Shown: piece after piece, positions 7,840 to 16,284 of the stretch
Layout: each line of letters opens with the position of its first letter
Numbering within the stretch: the first letter of the stretch is position 1
From: Sphingomonadales bacterium UBA2683
Lineage (GTDB): Bacteria > Pseudomonadota > Alphaproteobacteria > Sphingomonadales > Sphingomonadaceae
NCBI GenBank assembly: GCA_002354635.1
Contig: DELZ01000005.1
Coordinates: 625,221-678,813, forward strand
Reading direction: 5' to 3'
DNA: 53,593 bases
Position numbers and translations under genes: made by a program
The notes under the pieces: model-generated
What the model saw: the letters and a program-made list of their open reading frames with translations, nothing else
Told to the model about the DNA's origin: nothing
Database searches by the model: none

Positions 7840-9702
7840 TCAGCGCTCCTCTTTTTTCTCGCTGTTCTTCTCCACATTTTTTTCGCTGTCCTTGGCCGCT
7901 CGGTCGGCCTTGCGTTCTTCCGGTGTGTCGGCGGCGACATAGCTAATCACAACGTCGCCGTCCTCGATGACCGGCCGCGCATCGGTGGCAAAGAACAGAA
8001 GGCGGCGGTCCGGTTTGAGCACGGCCAGCGGTTCCTCGTCTTGTTCCAGATTCTTGCGATAGTCTTCGGCGGTAAATTTCTCGGTGATATTGGTCTTGCT
8101 GAATCGCCAGCCGGCCAGATCGCGGTCCAGCAAGGTGCCAAAATCCGCACCGGATTCAAACAGGAGCCGACCATGGCCAACCCGACTTTTGCTGTGGCTG
8201 TCATTGGCCAGCCGGCTGATCTGTTCATAGCCCATTTCCGGGCCCAGATCGGCAGTGATCAGCTGGTTCTGGCTGTCATTGTCGGTTGCGGCGATCAGAT
8301 GCTGATATTCACCCATATCGATATTGTCGTCATGCGCCTCTTCGAGCACATCTCCGTGGCGGATCGCAAGGCCCTCGCTGTGCGCGCGGCGCAACGCAAA
8401 TCGGCTGTTGTCGGTGATCAGCACGTCGATATCGAGAGACTTCAGCATCTTGCCCAGCGCAATCGACCAGCGATTGGCACCGGCGATCAGGACGCCTTCG
8501 CCCTTTCCTTCGGAAATCCCCAGCCGTTCGGCCACCCATGAGGCGGAAAAGCCGTGCGCAAAGATCGTTGCGATGACGACCGCGAAGCTGAGCGGCACCA
8601 GCGCTTCCGCTCCCGGTAATCCGTAATCGACAAGGCGTATCGCGAACAGGCCGGTGATCGCGACCGCGACGATCCCGCGCGGGGCGATCCAGGCAATGAA
8701 CAGGCGTTCGCGCCACGGTACCGAACTGAAGAGCAGCGCGATCAGCACCGAAATCGGGCGGACGACGAACAGCAGCAATATCAGGAATATAACAAATTGT
8801 GGCCGGAACTGCTGCACCGTTTCCCAGTCCAGGGTCGCGGAAAGAATGATGAACACACCGGAAATAAGCAATACCGCCAGATCTTCCTTGAACCGGTAGA
8901 GGGCCTGGCTGGAATAGATCTGCCGGTTGCCCATCACGATGCCCATCACCGTTACGGTGATCAGCCCGGTTTCATGCTTGATCAAATCGGCGATGACAAA
9001 TCCGGCGATCACCGTCACCAGCAAAAACGGAGCCTTCAGATATTCCGGTACCAGTCCTCTCGGAAACAGCCAGGTGACGGCAAAGCCGAGCCCCGCGCCG
9101 ATCAGCCCGGCGATAAAGCTGGCAGCCAGCACATCCATGCTGATCACGGCGATATTGGCATTGGCGCCTTCGTAAGTGATATAGGCATAGATGCCGACAG
9201 CGAGCAGCGCGCCGATCGGATCGTTTACAATGCCTTCCCATTTCAGGATATTGCGCACCCGCGCGGGGACGCGCAGCGTGCGCAGCATCGGGCCGATCAC
9301 GGTTGGTCCGGTAACGATCATGATGCCGCCGAGCAGCGCCGAAATTTCCCACGACAGACCGGCACCATAATGCGCCGCGGCTGTACCCAGAACCCATGCA
9401 ATCGGGCCGGCAATGAGGACCATGGTGGTCACCGCACCGCCCGCTTGCCGGAGTTCGCGAAAGTTCAGACTGAGTCCGCCCTCAAACAGGATCACCGCAA
9501 CCGCCAGCTTGATGATTGGTTCCTGCAGTGCGCCGAAATCGCGCTCGGGATCGATGATGCCGAGCACCGGGCCGGCAATGATACCCACGATCAGCATCAG
9601 GGCGATGGCAGGACGCCCGGTCCGCCAGGCTATCCACTGGGCACCGATACCGAGCAAACCGATCAGCGCGATCTTCACCATTAATGAATCTACGATTTCC
9701 AT
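7840..9702 (-). CDS. Cation/proton antiporter with RCK-like nucleotide-binding domain
   Basis: This 620-residue inner-membrane protein exchanges Na+ or K+ for protons (CPA1 type). The first roughly 395 residues hold about 12 hydrophobic segments, including AVILFEGGLSLNFREL and SALLGGIMIVTGPTVIGPMLR. From about residue 405 there is a TrkA-N/RCK-like Rossmann region (GVLIAGANRWSIALGKML, then the acidic turn VLITDNS), which suggests gating by nucleotide or redox state. The last 25 residues are a highly charged Lys/Glu tail. It follows bioA by 57 bases on the same strand, with an AAGGAC site before the ATG, so it may be read through from the biotin genes. The ion specificity cannot be read from sequence. 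Confidence 0.88.
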   Translation of the reverse strand: MEIVDSLMVKIALIGLLGIGAQWIAWRTGRPAIALMLIVGIIAGPVLGIIDPERDFGALQEPIIKLAVAVILFEGGLSLNFRELRQAGGAVTTMVLIAGPIAWVLGTAAAHYGAGLSWEISALLGGIMIVTGPTVIGPMLRTLRVPARVRNILKWEGIVNDPIGALLAVGIYAYITYEGANANIAVISMDVLAASFIAGLIGAGLGFAVTWLFPRGLVPEYLKAPFLLVTVIAGFVIADLIKHETGLITVTVMGIVMGNRQIYSSQALYRFKEDLAVLLISGVFIILSATLDWETVQQFRPQFVIFLILLLFVVRPISVLIALLFSSVPWRERLFIAWIAPRGIVAVAITGLFAIRLVDYGLPGAEALVPLSFAVVIATIFAHGFSASWVAERLGISEGKGEGVLIAGANRWSIALGKMLKSLDIDVLITDNSRFALRRAHSEGLAIRHGDVLEEAHDDNIDMGEYQHLIAATDNDSQNQLITADLGPEMGYEQISRLANDSHSKSRVGHGRLLFESGADFGTLLDRDLAGWRFSKTNITEKFTAEDYRKNLEQDEEPLAVLKPDRRLLFFATDARPVIEDGDVVISYVAADTPEERKADRAAKDSEKNVEKNSEKKEER

Positions 9703-9759
9703 ATTATGTCCTTGGCGGGTTTTGCGGGCATATGCAAAAAACTTTGCTCGCCCTTTGGG

Positions 9760-11025
9760 TCAGGATGCCCCGAAGTGATCGATCGCTGCTTCAACAACGC
9801 GATAAACGGATTCAAGTTCCTCGCGAGCGATGCAATAAGGCGGCATGATATAGATCGTGTTGCCCAGCGGCCGCAGCAATATATTGCGATCCCGGAAAAA
9901 GCCGAGCAGCCTTGGACCCAGATCCGACATATAGTCGCCCGCATTATCATCGATTTCCAGCGCCAATATGGTTCCGCACTGGCGCAACCCGCTGATGCCG
10001 GACCTGTGCTCCAGACGTTCCGAAAATGCCCGGTGGGACGCGATGATCCCGTCGATCCGCTGCCGCACCGGTTCGTCACGCCAGATCGCGAGATTGGCAT
10101 TGGCAGCCGCGCAGGCAATCGGATTGGCGGTGAAACTGCTCGAGTGGAAAAACATCTGCGCGCGGTCTTCGGAAAAATGCGCCTGATAGATTGCATCGCT
10201 GGCCGCGGTTACGGCGAGCGGGATCACGCCGCCGGTCAGCCCCTTGGCCATGCACAATATATCCGGCGCCACGCCGGCCTGCTCGCAGGCAAAGACGGTC
10301 CCGGTGCGGCCCCAGCCGGTCATGACTTCATCGGCGATGAACAGGACATCATGCGCGCGGCAGATCGCTGCCATCTGCGCCAGTATCGCCGGACTGTAAA
10401 TCTTCATCCCGCCGGCACCGAGAATCAGCGGCTCGACGATTAGCGCGGCCGGGCGATTCTCGCCGTCTTTGCAGAAAACCTCCAGCTGGTCGAGCGCTGC
10501 CTGTTCGGCTCCGGCTGCGGGAAAGGCGATGGTGCCGACGTCAAACAGCAGCGGTGCATAGGCCTGGTTGAACACGCCGCGCGCGCCCACCGACATCGCG
10601 CCGATCGTGTCGCCATGGTAGCTATGCTCCATGACCAGGAGCTTCTGGCGCGTTTCGCCGCGATTGTGCCAATAGCCCAGCGCCATCTTGAGCGCGACCT
10701 CGACCGCGGTCGAGCCGCTGTCCGAAAAGAATATATGTTCCAGCGTTTCGGGCAGAAAATCGGACAGGCCGACCGCCAGTTCTCGGGCCGGCTGATGGGT
10801 CCAGCCGGCAAAGATCATCTGGTCCAGCCGGGCGCTCTGTTCCTGGATGGCTGCGACAATCCCGGGATGGCAGTGGCCGTGCGTCTGCACCCACCAGCTG
10901 GAGATGGCGTCGATAATCCTGGTGCCATCGGCTAGATAGAGCGCCGCGCCCTCTGCCCGCGCGATCTCCGGGATCGGTTCGCCCAGACCGTGCTGCGTAA
11001 ACGGGTGCCAGATGTTGAGACTCAT
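9760..11025 (-). CDS. bioA: Adenosylmethionine--8-amino-7-oxononanoate aminotransferase
   Basis: BioA makes 7,8-diaminopelargonate from KAPA and S-adenosylmethionine in biotin synthesis. The 421-residue class III aminotransferase starts MSLNIWHPFTQHGL, a BioA signature. The PLP lysine lies in ILCMAKGLTGG, the PLP-binding Asp in VLFIADEVMTGWGRTG, and AISSWWVQTHGHCHP is the substrate-entry block. The ATG at 11023-11025 overlaps the bioD stop by four bases (11022-11025). An open frame continues upstream through bioD but has no role. It is the third gene of bioF-bioD-bioA. Confidence 0.97.
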   Translation of the reverse strand: MSLNIWHPFTQHGLGEPIPEIARAEGAALYLADGTRIIDAISSWWVQTHGHCHPGIVAAIQEQSARLDQMIFAGWTHQPARELAVGLSDFLPETLEHIFFSDSGSTAVEVALKMALGYWHNRGETRQKLLVMEHSYHGDTIGAMSVGARGVFNQAYAPLLFDVGTIAFPAAGAEQAALDQLEVFCKDGENRPAALIVEPLILGAGGMKIYSPAILAQMAAICRAHDVLFIADEVMTGWGRTGTVFACEQAGVAPDILCMAKGLTGGVIPLAVTAASDAIYQAHFSEDRAQMFFHSSSFTANPIACAAANANLAIWRDEPVRQRIDGIIASHRAFSERLEHRSGISGLRQCGTILALEIDDNAGDYMSDLGPRLLGFFRDRNILLRPLGNTIYIMPPYCIAREELESVYRVVEAAIDHFGAS

Positions 11026-11651
11026 GCCGCAAAATCCGCGATATCGAAATGCGCAGAAAAAGCCGTTCTCAACGTCTCCTTTGAGAGATGGTCGATCATC
11101 GGTAACCGGCCCAGCCTCCGGACCTTGCCGATCTCGCAGATGATGTGCTCGCTGTCGCTCACTTCGGAACCGATAAAGGCAATGCCGTGGATCGCAACGC
11201 CGCGGCTGCGCAGGGCCTCGATCGTCAGCAGGCTGTGGTTGATCGTCCCCAGCCGGGTCGAGGCGACGATGATCACGGGCAGCGCCCAACGGGCAAAAAG
11301 ATCGGCAAACAGCAGTTCCGGATTCACCGGGACCAGCGCACCGCCCGCGCCTTCGATAATCAGGGGGCCGTCGACCTGCGGGACGATGAAGTCTTCCAGA
11401 TCGAGGGTGACGCCTTCCCGTGCCGCGGAAAAATGCGGAGAGGCCGGAATCTTTAGCCGAAAGCGTTCCGGCAATATCCGCGCAGGATCGATTCCCCCCA
11501 GGCGCGCGACCGTCTCGCTGTCGGTTCCTTCGGCGAGACCCGCCTGGACCGGTTTCCAGTAGCTGCCATCGAGAGCTGCGGTGAGCGCGGCGGCAAAAAC
11601 GCTTTTGCCGATATCGGTATCGGTGCCGGTGATGACAAAGGTCCCGCTCAT
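11022..11651 (-). CDS. bioD: Dethiobiotin synthetase
   Basis: BioD closes the ureido ring of dethiobiotin with ATP and CO2. The 209-residue protein has the P-loop FVITGTDTDIGKS at residues 5-17, the motif SYWKPVQAG with the substrate-binding Lys, and LIIEGAGGALVPVN, the second conserved BioD block. It overlaps bioF upstream (11648-11651) and bioA downstream by four bases each, so the three genes are coupled. Confidence 0.96.
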   Translation of the reverse strand: MSGTFVITGTDTDIGKSVFAAALTAALDGSYWKPVQAGLAEGTDSETVARLGGIDPARILPERFRLKIPASPHFSAAREGVTLDLEDFIVPQVDGPLIIEGAGGALVPVNPELLFADLFARWALPVIIVASTRLGTINHSLLTIEALRSRGVAIHGIAFIGSEVSDSEHIICEIGKVRRLGRLPMIDHLSKETLRTAFSAHFDIADFAA

Positions 11652-12790
11652 GCCGCTTCTGCCACAGTCAGCGCTTCCCGTAATGCGGTCGAAAGTCGCA
11701 GAATATCGTCCGCTGTCACATTCAGGGTCAGCGAAATGCGCAGACGCGCGGTCCCGGGCGACACCGTCGGCGGACGGATTGCCCGGACGTCGAATCCCCG
11801 GCCCTGCAACAGCGTGGCCATGGTCACCGCGATCCGGTCGTCGCCGATGATGATCGGGAATATCTGGCTATCCTGTCCCTCGCCGAGATTCAGACCGGAA
11901 AAACAGCTCCGGGCAAGCGCGATATGATCCGCCATACCGTCCTGCAGGGCCGGATTGTCGGCGACATGGATGATCGCCTGATGCGCCAGATGGGCGGTCA
12001 GCGGGCTGGGTGCGGTGGAGAAGATAAAGGGCCGGGCGCGATTGATGAAAAAGTCGCGCAATAGGGCGGGCATGGTCAGCAAGCCGCCTTCGCCGCCCAG
12101 CGCCTTGCCGCAGGTGCGCAGGATCAGGACATTGTCCTGTCGGCCGAGCGCGGTGGCCAGACCGGTACCGCGATCCCCGAAAACACCGACGGCATGCGCT
12201 TCGTCGACCACCAGCATCGCGTCATGCGCATCGGCAATTCGCGCCAGGTCTGCGAGCGGTGCCCGGTCGCCATCCATGCTGTACAGACTTTCCACCGCGA
12301 TCCAGATGGTGCCCGTGCCGCTGCCTGCACGCCAGTTCTGGATTTTCTGCTCGAGATCATTGCAATCATTGTGTCGGAAGGCCCTGAACTCGGCCCGTCC
12401 CAACCTCATGCCGTCATGAACGCTGGCGTGGACCAGTGTGTCATGGAGCACCAGATCGCCGCTTTGCGGCACCGTGGCGAACAGCGCACTGTTGGCGGCA
12501 AATCCGGATCCGAAGAACAGGCCGGCTTCGGCGCCATAATGGGTGGCGGCAAAGGCCTCGAGCGCTTCATGTTCCGGATGGTTGCCGCCGAGCAGCCGCG
12601 ATCCGCCGGAGCCGTGCGCAATGCCATTGGCGATGGCCTTCTGCGCGACCGCTTGCAGAAACGGGCTGCACGCCAGCCCGAGATAGTCATTCGAGGAAAA
12701 ATCCCTGCCCGCCTGAACGGACAGCCGGCGCTTGCGGCCAGCATTTTCCAGCGCATCAAGCTGGTCGCGATAGGGCTTGAATCGATCCAT
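11648..12790 (-). CDS. bioF: 8-amino-7-oxononanoate synthase
   Basis: BioF condenses pimeloyl-ACP with alanine to give KAPA, the first committed step of biotin ring assembly. The 380-residue fold-type I PLP enzyme shows NDYLGLACSP near residue 35, GSGGSRLLGGNHPEHEALE, the PLP Asp in LVVDEAHAVGVFGDRGTG, and the PLP lysine in LRTCGKALGGEGG. It starts 17 bases downstream of the pdeM stop on the same strand, so pdeM-bioF-bioD-bioA may share a transcript. No BioR-type TTAT-N2-ATAA palindrome was seen upstream. Confidence 0.96.
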   Translation of the reverse strand: MDRFKPYRDQLDALENAGRKRRLSVQAGRDFSSNDYLGLACSPFLQAVAQKAIANGIAHGSGGSRLLGGNHPEHEALEAFAATHYGAEAGLFFGSGFAANSALFATVPQSGDLVLHDTLVHASVHDGMRLGRAEFRAFRHNDCNDLEQKIQNWRAGSGTGTIWIAVESLYSMDGDRAPLADLARIADAHDAMLVVDEAHAVGVFGDRGTGLATALGRQDNVLILRTCGKALGGEGGLLTMPALLRDFFINRARPFIFSTAPSPLTAHLAHQAIIHVADNPALQDGMADHIALARSCFSGLNLGEGQDSQIFPIIIGDDRIAVTMATLLQGRGFDVRAIRPPTVSPGTARLRISLTLNVTADDILRLSTALREALTVAEAA

Positions 12791-12807
12791 GGCCGGACCG
12801 TTAGCAG

Positions 12808-13536
12808 TCAGGGTCCGGTGGTGGCCAGAGGCAAAGCGAATTGCCGCGCATCGACCGTTCCTGTTGGCCGGTCAGAGAAGGGCAACGGAAAGCGCACCGG
12901 CTTGTCCTTCAGGCCAATGATCGCGTCGGCCGGACCGCCGACGCACGCCTCGATCACCGGGTCGCCTGCTGCCATGCCGCCGGTCAGGGACCCGAAGGCA
13001 GGCAGGATCAGATGATGGCGACCACGGACGAAGCAGCGCCGCGAGACGTGACGACCGCGCACCGCGACGCGCAGCTTGGGATGATAATGGCCCGAAATTT
13101 CGGGCAAGTGGCTGTCTGGCGTGGCTTCATGCCGAAGTGCCAGGCCCTCGCCGGTCCACTCGTCGACCACCGAACCGCCCCAGAGGCCGGCGACGTCGCG
13201 GTCGTGATTGCCGGTGATCCAGACCCAGTCCAGAGCGGCGGTCATGGCGGAAAGCTGTTCCGCCGCTTCCGGTTCCAGCCGGGCCTCGCCACCGCCATCA
13301 TGATAATTGTCACCCAGGCAGAATACGGAGGTTGCGCCCGTTGTGGCCACCAGTTTCGCCAGTTCCTCCAGCGTGGCCCGGCTATCATAGGGCGGCAGCA
13401 TCTGCCCCTGCCGTGCATAGAAGCTGGCCTTTTCCAGATGCAGGTCCGCCACCAGCAGCGCATTTTTCACCGGCCAGTAAAGCGCCGCCGGAGCGGCGAT
13501 CTCGAAGCGATGACGGGCGAACAGAAGGGGAACCAT
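12808..13536 (-). CDS. pdeM: Ligase-associated DNA damage response endonuclease PdeM
   Basis: This 242-residue calcineurin-like metallophosphoesterase belongs to the PdeM family, which accompanies ATP-dependent DNA ligase and an Lhr-type helicase in bacterial DNA repair. Metal-binding blocks are visible in order: VADLHLEK (Asp31, His33), CLGDNYHD, WITGNHDRD and ISGHYHPK. The start ATG at 13534-13536 gives an N-terminus (MVPLLFARHRFEIAAPAALYWP) like that of family members. The open frame runs another 358 codons upstream antisense to trhO, which I reject. A GAAC-N7-GAAC site overlaps the first codons. The partner helicase is about 4 kb away (17282-19732); the ligase and its exonuclease partner are not in the window. 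Confidence 0.9.
   Translation of the reverse strand: MVPLLFARHRFEIAAPAALYWPVKNALLVADLHLEKASFYARQGQMLPPYDSRATLEELAKLVATTGATSVFCLGDNYHDGGGEARLEPEAAEQLSAMTAALDWVWITGNHDRDVAGLWGGSVVDEWTGEGLALRHEATPDSHLPEISGHYHPKLRVAVRGRHVSRRCFVRGRHHLILPAFGSLTGGMAAGDPVIEACVGGPADAIIGLKDKPVRFPLPFSDRPTGTVDARQFALPLATTGP
13519..13533. promoter_or_regulatory. Candidate LexA box (GAAC-N7-GAAC) at the pdeM start
   Basis: GAAC at 13519-13522 and GAAC at 13530-13533 are separated by seven bases, the exact direct-repeat pattern of alphaproteobacterial LexA boxes (GTTC-N7-GTTC on the coding strand of pdeM). It starts right after the pdeM start codon. By chance alone about one such pattern would be expected in a window this size; the weight comes from its position on a DNA-repair gene. 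Confidence 0.4.
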
Positions 13537-13617
13537 GACGCTGCTATGCGATGAACATTTGCGCGATGCAAGCGGCTCTATTGGAATTTTCCGGGCAACC
13601 ATTCTATAGGCGCCGCC

Positions 13618-14556
13618 ATGACCGAATCTGTATTGCCCGTAAAAGTCGCCGCGCTCTATCATTTTGCCGTGGTCGAAGACCCCGCTGCCCTGCGCCTGCA
13701 GGTGCTTCCCTTGTGCGAGCAGCATGGCCTGAAGGGCACGATCTTGCTGGCTCGCGAAGGGATCAACGGCACCATCGCCGGGACGCCGGAAGCCATAGAC
13801 CAGGTGATTGCCGGCTTGCGGTCGTTGCCGGGATTTGCCGATCTCGAAGTCAAATATTCCAAAGCCAGCGCGATGCCGTTTCTGCGAATGAAGGTCCGGC
13901 TGAAGAAGGAAATCGTGTCGATGGGCGTCGAGGGGGTCGATGCCGCCACCGAAAAGGGCGACTATGTCGATCCTGCGGACTGGAACAGGTTGATCGCCGA
14001 TCCCGATACGATCGTGATCGACACGCGCAACGCCTATGAAGTGGCGATCGGCAGCTTTGCCGGGGCGATTGATCCGAAAACCGAATCCTTTCGCGACTTT
14101 CCTGCCTGGTTTGACGATTTTTCCGAGAAATTGCGGCAGGATCCGGAAAAGAAACCGAAAATTGCCATGTTTTGCACCGGCGGCATCCGTTGCGAAAAGG
14201 CCACCGCCTATGTCAAGGCGCAGGGTTTTGACGATGTTCGCCATCTCAAGGGCGGCATCCTGAAATATCTCGAAAATATCTCCGAAACCGACAGCCTCTG
14301 GCAGGGCGACTGTTTCCTGTTCGACCAGCGGGTCGCTGTTGGCCACGGCCTGCGCGAAGCCGACTATGACCAATGCTATGCCTGCCGGATGCCGCTGAAC
14401 GCTGCCGATCGCGCCTCGCCCGATTATGTGCCCGGTGAAGCCTGTCCGCATTGCATAGATCAGCGCACAGACGAACAGCGTGCCCGCTATCGCGAACGCC
14501 AGCGGCAGGTCGAGAAAGCGGCGGAAGAGGGCAGGCAGCATCTGGGTACGGCATGA
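13618..14556 (+). CDS. trhO: tRNA uridine-34 hydroxylase TrhO (rhodanese family)
   Basis: TrhO (formerly YceA) hydroxylates uridine 34 of several tRNAs to 5-hydroxyuridine, the precursor of cmo5U. The 312-residue protein has the N-terminal domain (LYHFAVVEDP, then LAREGINGTIAG at 45-55) and a rhodanese domain from about 115. The catalytic Cys186 is in MFCTGGIRCEKA. A Cys-rich C-terminal segment (YDQCYACRMPLN, then ACPHCID) is typical of the family. Length is normal. It is divergent from pdeM, 81 bases apart, and its last four bases overlap the GST gene. Confidence 0.95.
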   Translation: MTESVLPVKVAALYHFAVVEDPAALRLQVLPLCEQHGLKGTILLAREGINGTIAGTPEAIDQVIAGLRSLPGFADLEVKYSKASAMPFLRMKVRLKKEIVSMGVEGVDAATEKGDYVDPADWNRLIADPDTIVIDTRNAYEVAIGSFAGAIDPKTESFRDFPAWFDDFSEKLRQDPEKKPKIAMFCTGGIRCEKATAYVKAQGFDDVRHLKGGILKYLENISETDSLWQGDCFLFDQRVAVGHGLREADYDQCYACRMPLNAADRASPDYVPGEACPHCIDQRTDEQRARYRERQRQVEKAAEEGRQHLGTA

Positions 14557-15203
14557 TCGAACTGCCGGTTCTCTATAGTTTCCGGCGCTGTCCCTATGCG
14601 ATGCGGGCAAGAATGGCGCTGCTGGTCAGTGGCACCGCGGTTCGCCTGCGCGAGGTCGTGCTGCGTGACAAGCCGGAAGAAATGGTCGCCGCCTCGCCCA
14701 AAGCCACGGTTCCGGTGCTGGTGCTGGCGGACGGACGGGTCATCGATGAGAGCCTGGCGATCATGCGCTGGGCGCTGGACCGCAACGACCCGCAAGCCTG
14801 GCTGGAAGGATGCGATGCCGGAGCGGACCTGATCGCGGAAGCCGACGGCCCGTTCAAATATCATCTCGACCGCTATAAATATCCCGTCCGCTATGAAAAT
14901 GTCGACCCGCTGGACCATCGCGCGGCCGGGCTGGCCTTTCTCGAAAAGCTGGATGGTCGGATTCAACCATCGGGGCAGCTTATGGGCAAGCTGTCCACCC
15001 TGGTTGACCACGCGATATTCCCCTTCGTCCGCCAGTTCGCCAACAATGATCGCGAATGGTTCGACCAATTGCCGCTACCTGCCCTGCAGAAATGGCTGGG
15101 CGATCATCTCGCCTCGCCCCTTTTCGCTGCCACCATGCAAAAATATCCGCAATGGCACAGCGGGGATGCCGAGCCGCTGTTCAGTCTGGGCGCGACGATT
15201 TAG
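14553..15203 (+). CDS. Glutathione S-transferase family protein
   Basis: This 216-residue protein has a thioredoxin-like N-terminal domain with the motif YSFRRCPYAMRARMAL, where the CPYA cysteine is probably the active residue, followed by KATVPVLVLADGRVIDESLAIM (the cis-Pro and Glu-Ser glutathione site). The C-terminal domain is helical. It resembles the glutaredoxin-like GST groups (for example GrxB or Omega types). The ATG at 14553 overlaps the trhO stop (ATGA), so the two genes are co-translated. Its substrate is not known; pairing with trhO does not by itself define one. Confidence 0.88.
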   Translation: MIELPVLYSFRRCPYAMRARMALLVSGTAVRLREVVLRDKPEEMVAASPKATVPVLVLADGRVIDESLAIMRWALDRNDPQAWLEGCDAGADLIAEADGPFKYHLDRYKYPVRYENVDPLDHRAAGLAFLEKLDGRIQPSGQLMGKLSTLVDHAIFPFVRQFANNDREWFDQLPLPALQKWLGDHLASPLFAATMQKYPQWHSGDAEPLFSLGATI

Positions 15204-15211
15204 CCGGCTGG

Positions 15212-16183
15212 TCAGGATTTGATTCGGCTGTTGCGTGGTTCATCCACGTGCAGCCGGGCATTTTTCGGGGTGAGGAAATGGATTTTCCTTTTGGGAAAGT
15301 CGATCGCGACCTGGTCGAATTTGCGCAGCACATCCATGCCCATCAGCAAGGTTGGCTTGTCAGCCAGACCGAATCGCTCGAACGGAGGCGCATCGGCAAA
15401 GGCGACGGAGATGCTGGCAAAGCGCGCCCGTCCGATCCGAAAGTCGCGCGCCCGTCCGAATTCCACGCCAAGCGTATCGCCGGTGACGGCAATCAGGAGC
15501 TTGTCATCCCCGAGTTCCTTCGCACGGCGCTGCAAGCGTCGCTGCAAAACCGAATTGGCGATCGAAATCTGGGCGCCAGTATCTATAATGACATTGACCT
15601 TCAGGCCGGAGATGGTTGCATCCGTGAAAATCAGCTGGCCGGAGCGCCGCTTGGCGGTCACGACAATTTCCCGCGACTTTGGCCGGCTTCGTTCTTCGTC
15701 CGCATCCTCGATAAAAATCTGGTTCAAGACAAAATCAAACAGGATGCGCTGGTCCTGCAGACCGTCGAGGCCCAATATGCCATCGGCGCCAATATGCCGG
15801 GCTGCCAGCACCGGGGACACAAGGCCATTGTAACTTTTCTGGCCCAGGGTCAGACTGGGCACATAGACCATATCCACCATGCTGGTGCCGGCGATGCTCA
15901 TCAATGCCGCCGGGTCCTCGCCCTCCAGCGCCAGCCGGTCTGCGATCTTTCGCGAAATCACGGTCCGTTCCGCGCCGGTATCAATGACAAAGGCAAAGGG
16001 GCCGTTGCCTTCGATGCTGACCGGGACGGTCATCCGCTCGGCGCGGTCTTCGTCAAGGTCGACGATCTCGCCCTGGGGTTTGATCAGGTTGCCCGGTGCC
16101 ACAGGCTGGCCAAAGGGCACGGGATAAGACATCGCCAGAACGGACGCCAGAACAGCGGACATGCTGGTCATAAATGCGGTCAT
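15212..16183 (-). CDS. Retropepsin-like aspartic protease, copy 1 (two intact DTG motifs)
   Basis: This 323-residue exported protein holds two retropepsin-like domains in one chain. The first catalytic motif is VIDTG (Asp68-Gly70) with the companion loop GADGILGLD near 132-140. The second is IIDTG (201-203) with LLMGMDVL near the end. A signal-type N-terminus (MTAFMTSMSAVLASVLAMSYPVP) suggests a periplasmic enzyme. I chose the ATG at 16181-16183, behind GGGAGAG, over an upstream in-frame ATG lacking a site. It is the downstream member of a tandem pair with the gene at 16285-17235. The substrate is unknown. Confidence 0.82.
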   Translation of the reverse strand: MTAFMTSMSAVLASVLAMSYPVPFGQPVAPGNLIKPQGEIVDLDEDRAERMTVPVSIEGNGPFAFVIDTGAERTVISRKIADRLALEGEDPAALMSIAGTSMVDMVYVPSLTLGQKSYNGLVSPVLAARHIGADGILGLDGLQDQRILFDFVLNQIFIEDADEERSRPKSREIVVTAKRRSGQLIFTDATISGLKVNVIIDTGAQISIANSVLQRRLQRRAKELGDDKLLIAVTGDTLGVEFGRARDFRIGRARFASISVAFADAPPFERFGLADKPTLLMGMDVLRKFDQVAIDFPKRKIHFLTPKNARLHVDEPRNSRIKS

Positions 16184-16284
16184 GGTCTCTCCCTTGCTAT
16201 GTTCCCGGACAGAGTCAGCATAGTTTCGCATCCGGCAATTGCCAGACCAATATCATGGAACGACGTCTTGCCTCGACCAACAAC

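Noticed and set aside
8797..9684. 295-codon plus-strand frame opposite the antiporter
   Set aside because: It is the antisense of membrane-segment codons, with low-complexity His/Asp/Gln-rich translation.
13537..14610. Upstream extension of the pdeM frame to a 600-codon protein
   Set aside because: The extra part is antisense to trhO, and PdeM homology begins at the ATG at 13536.
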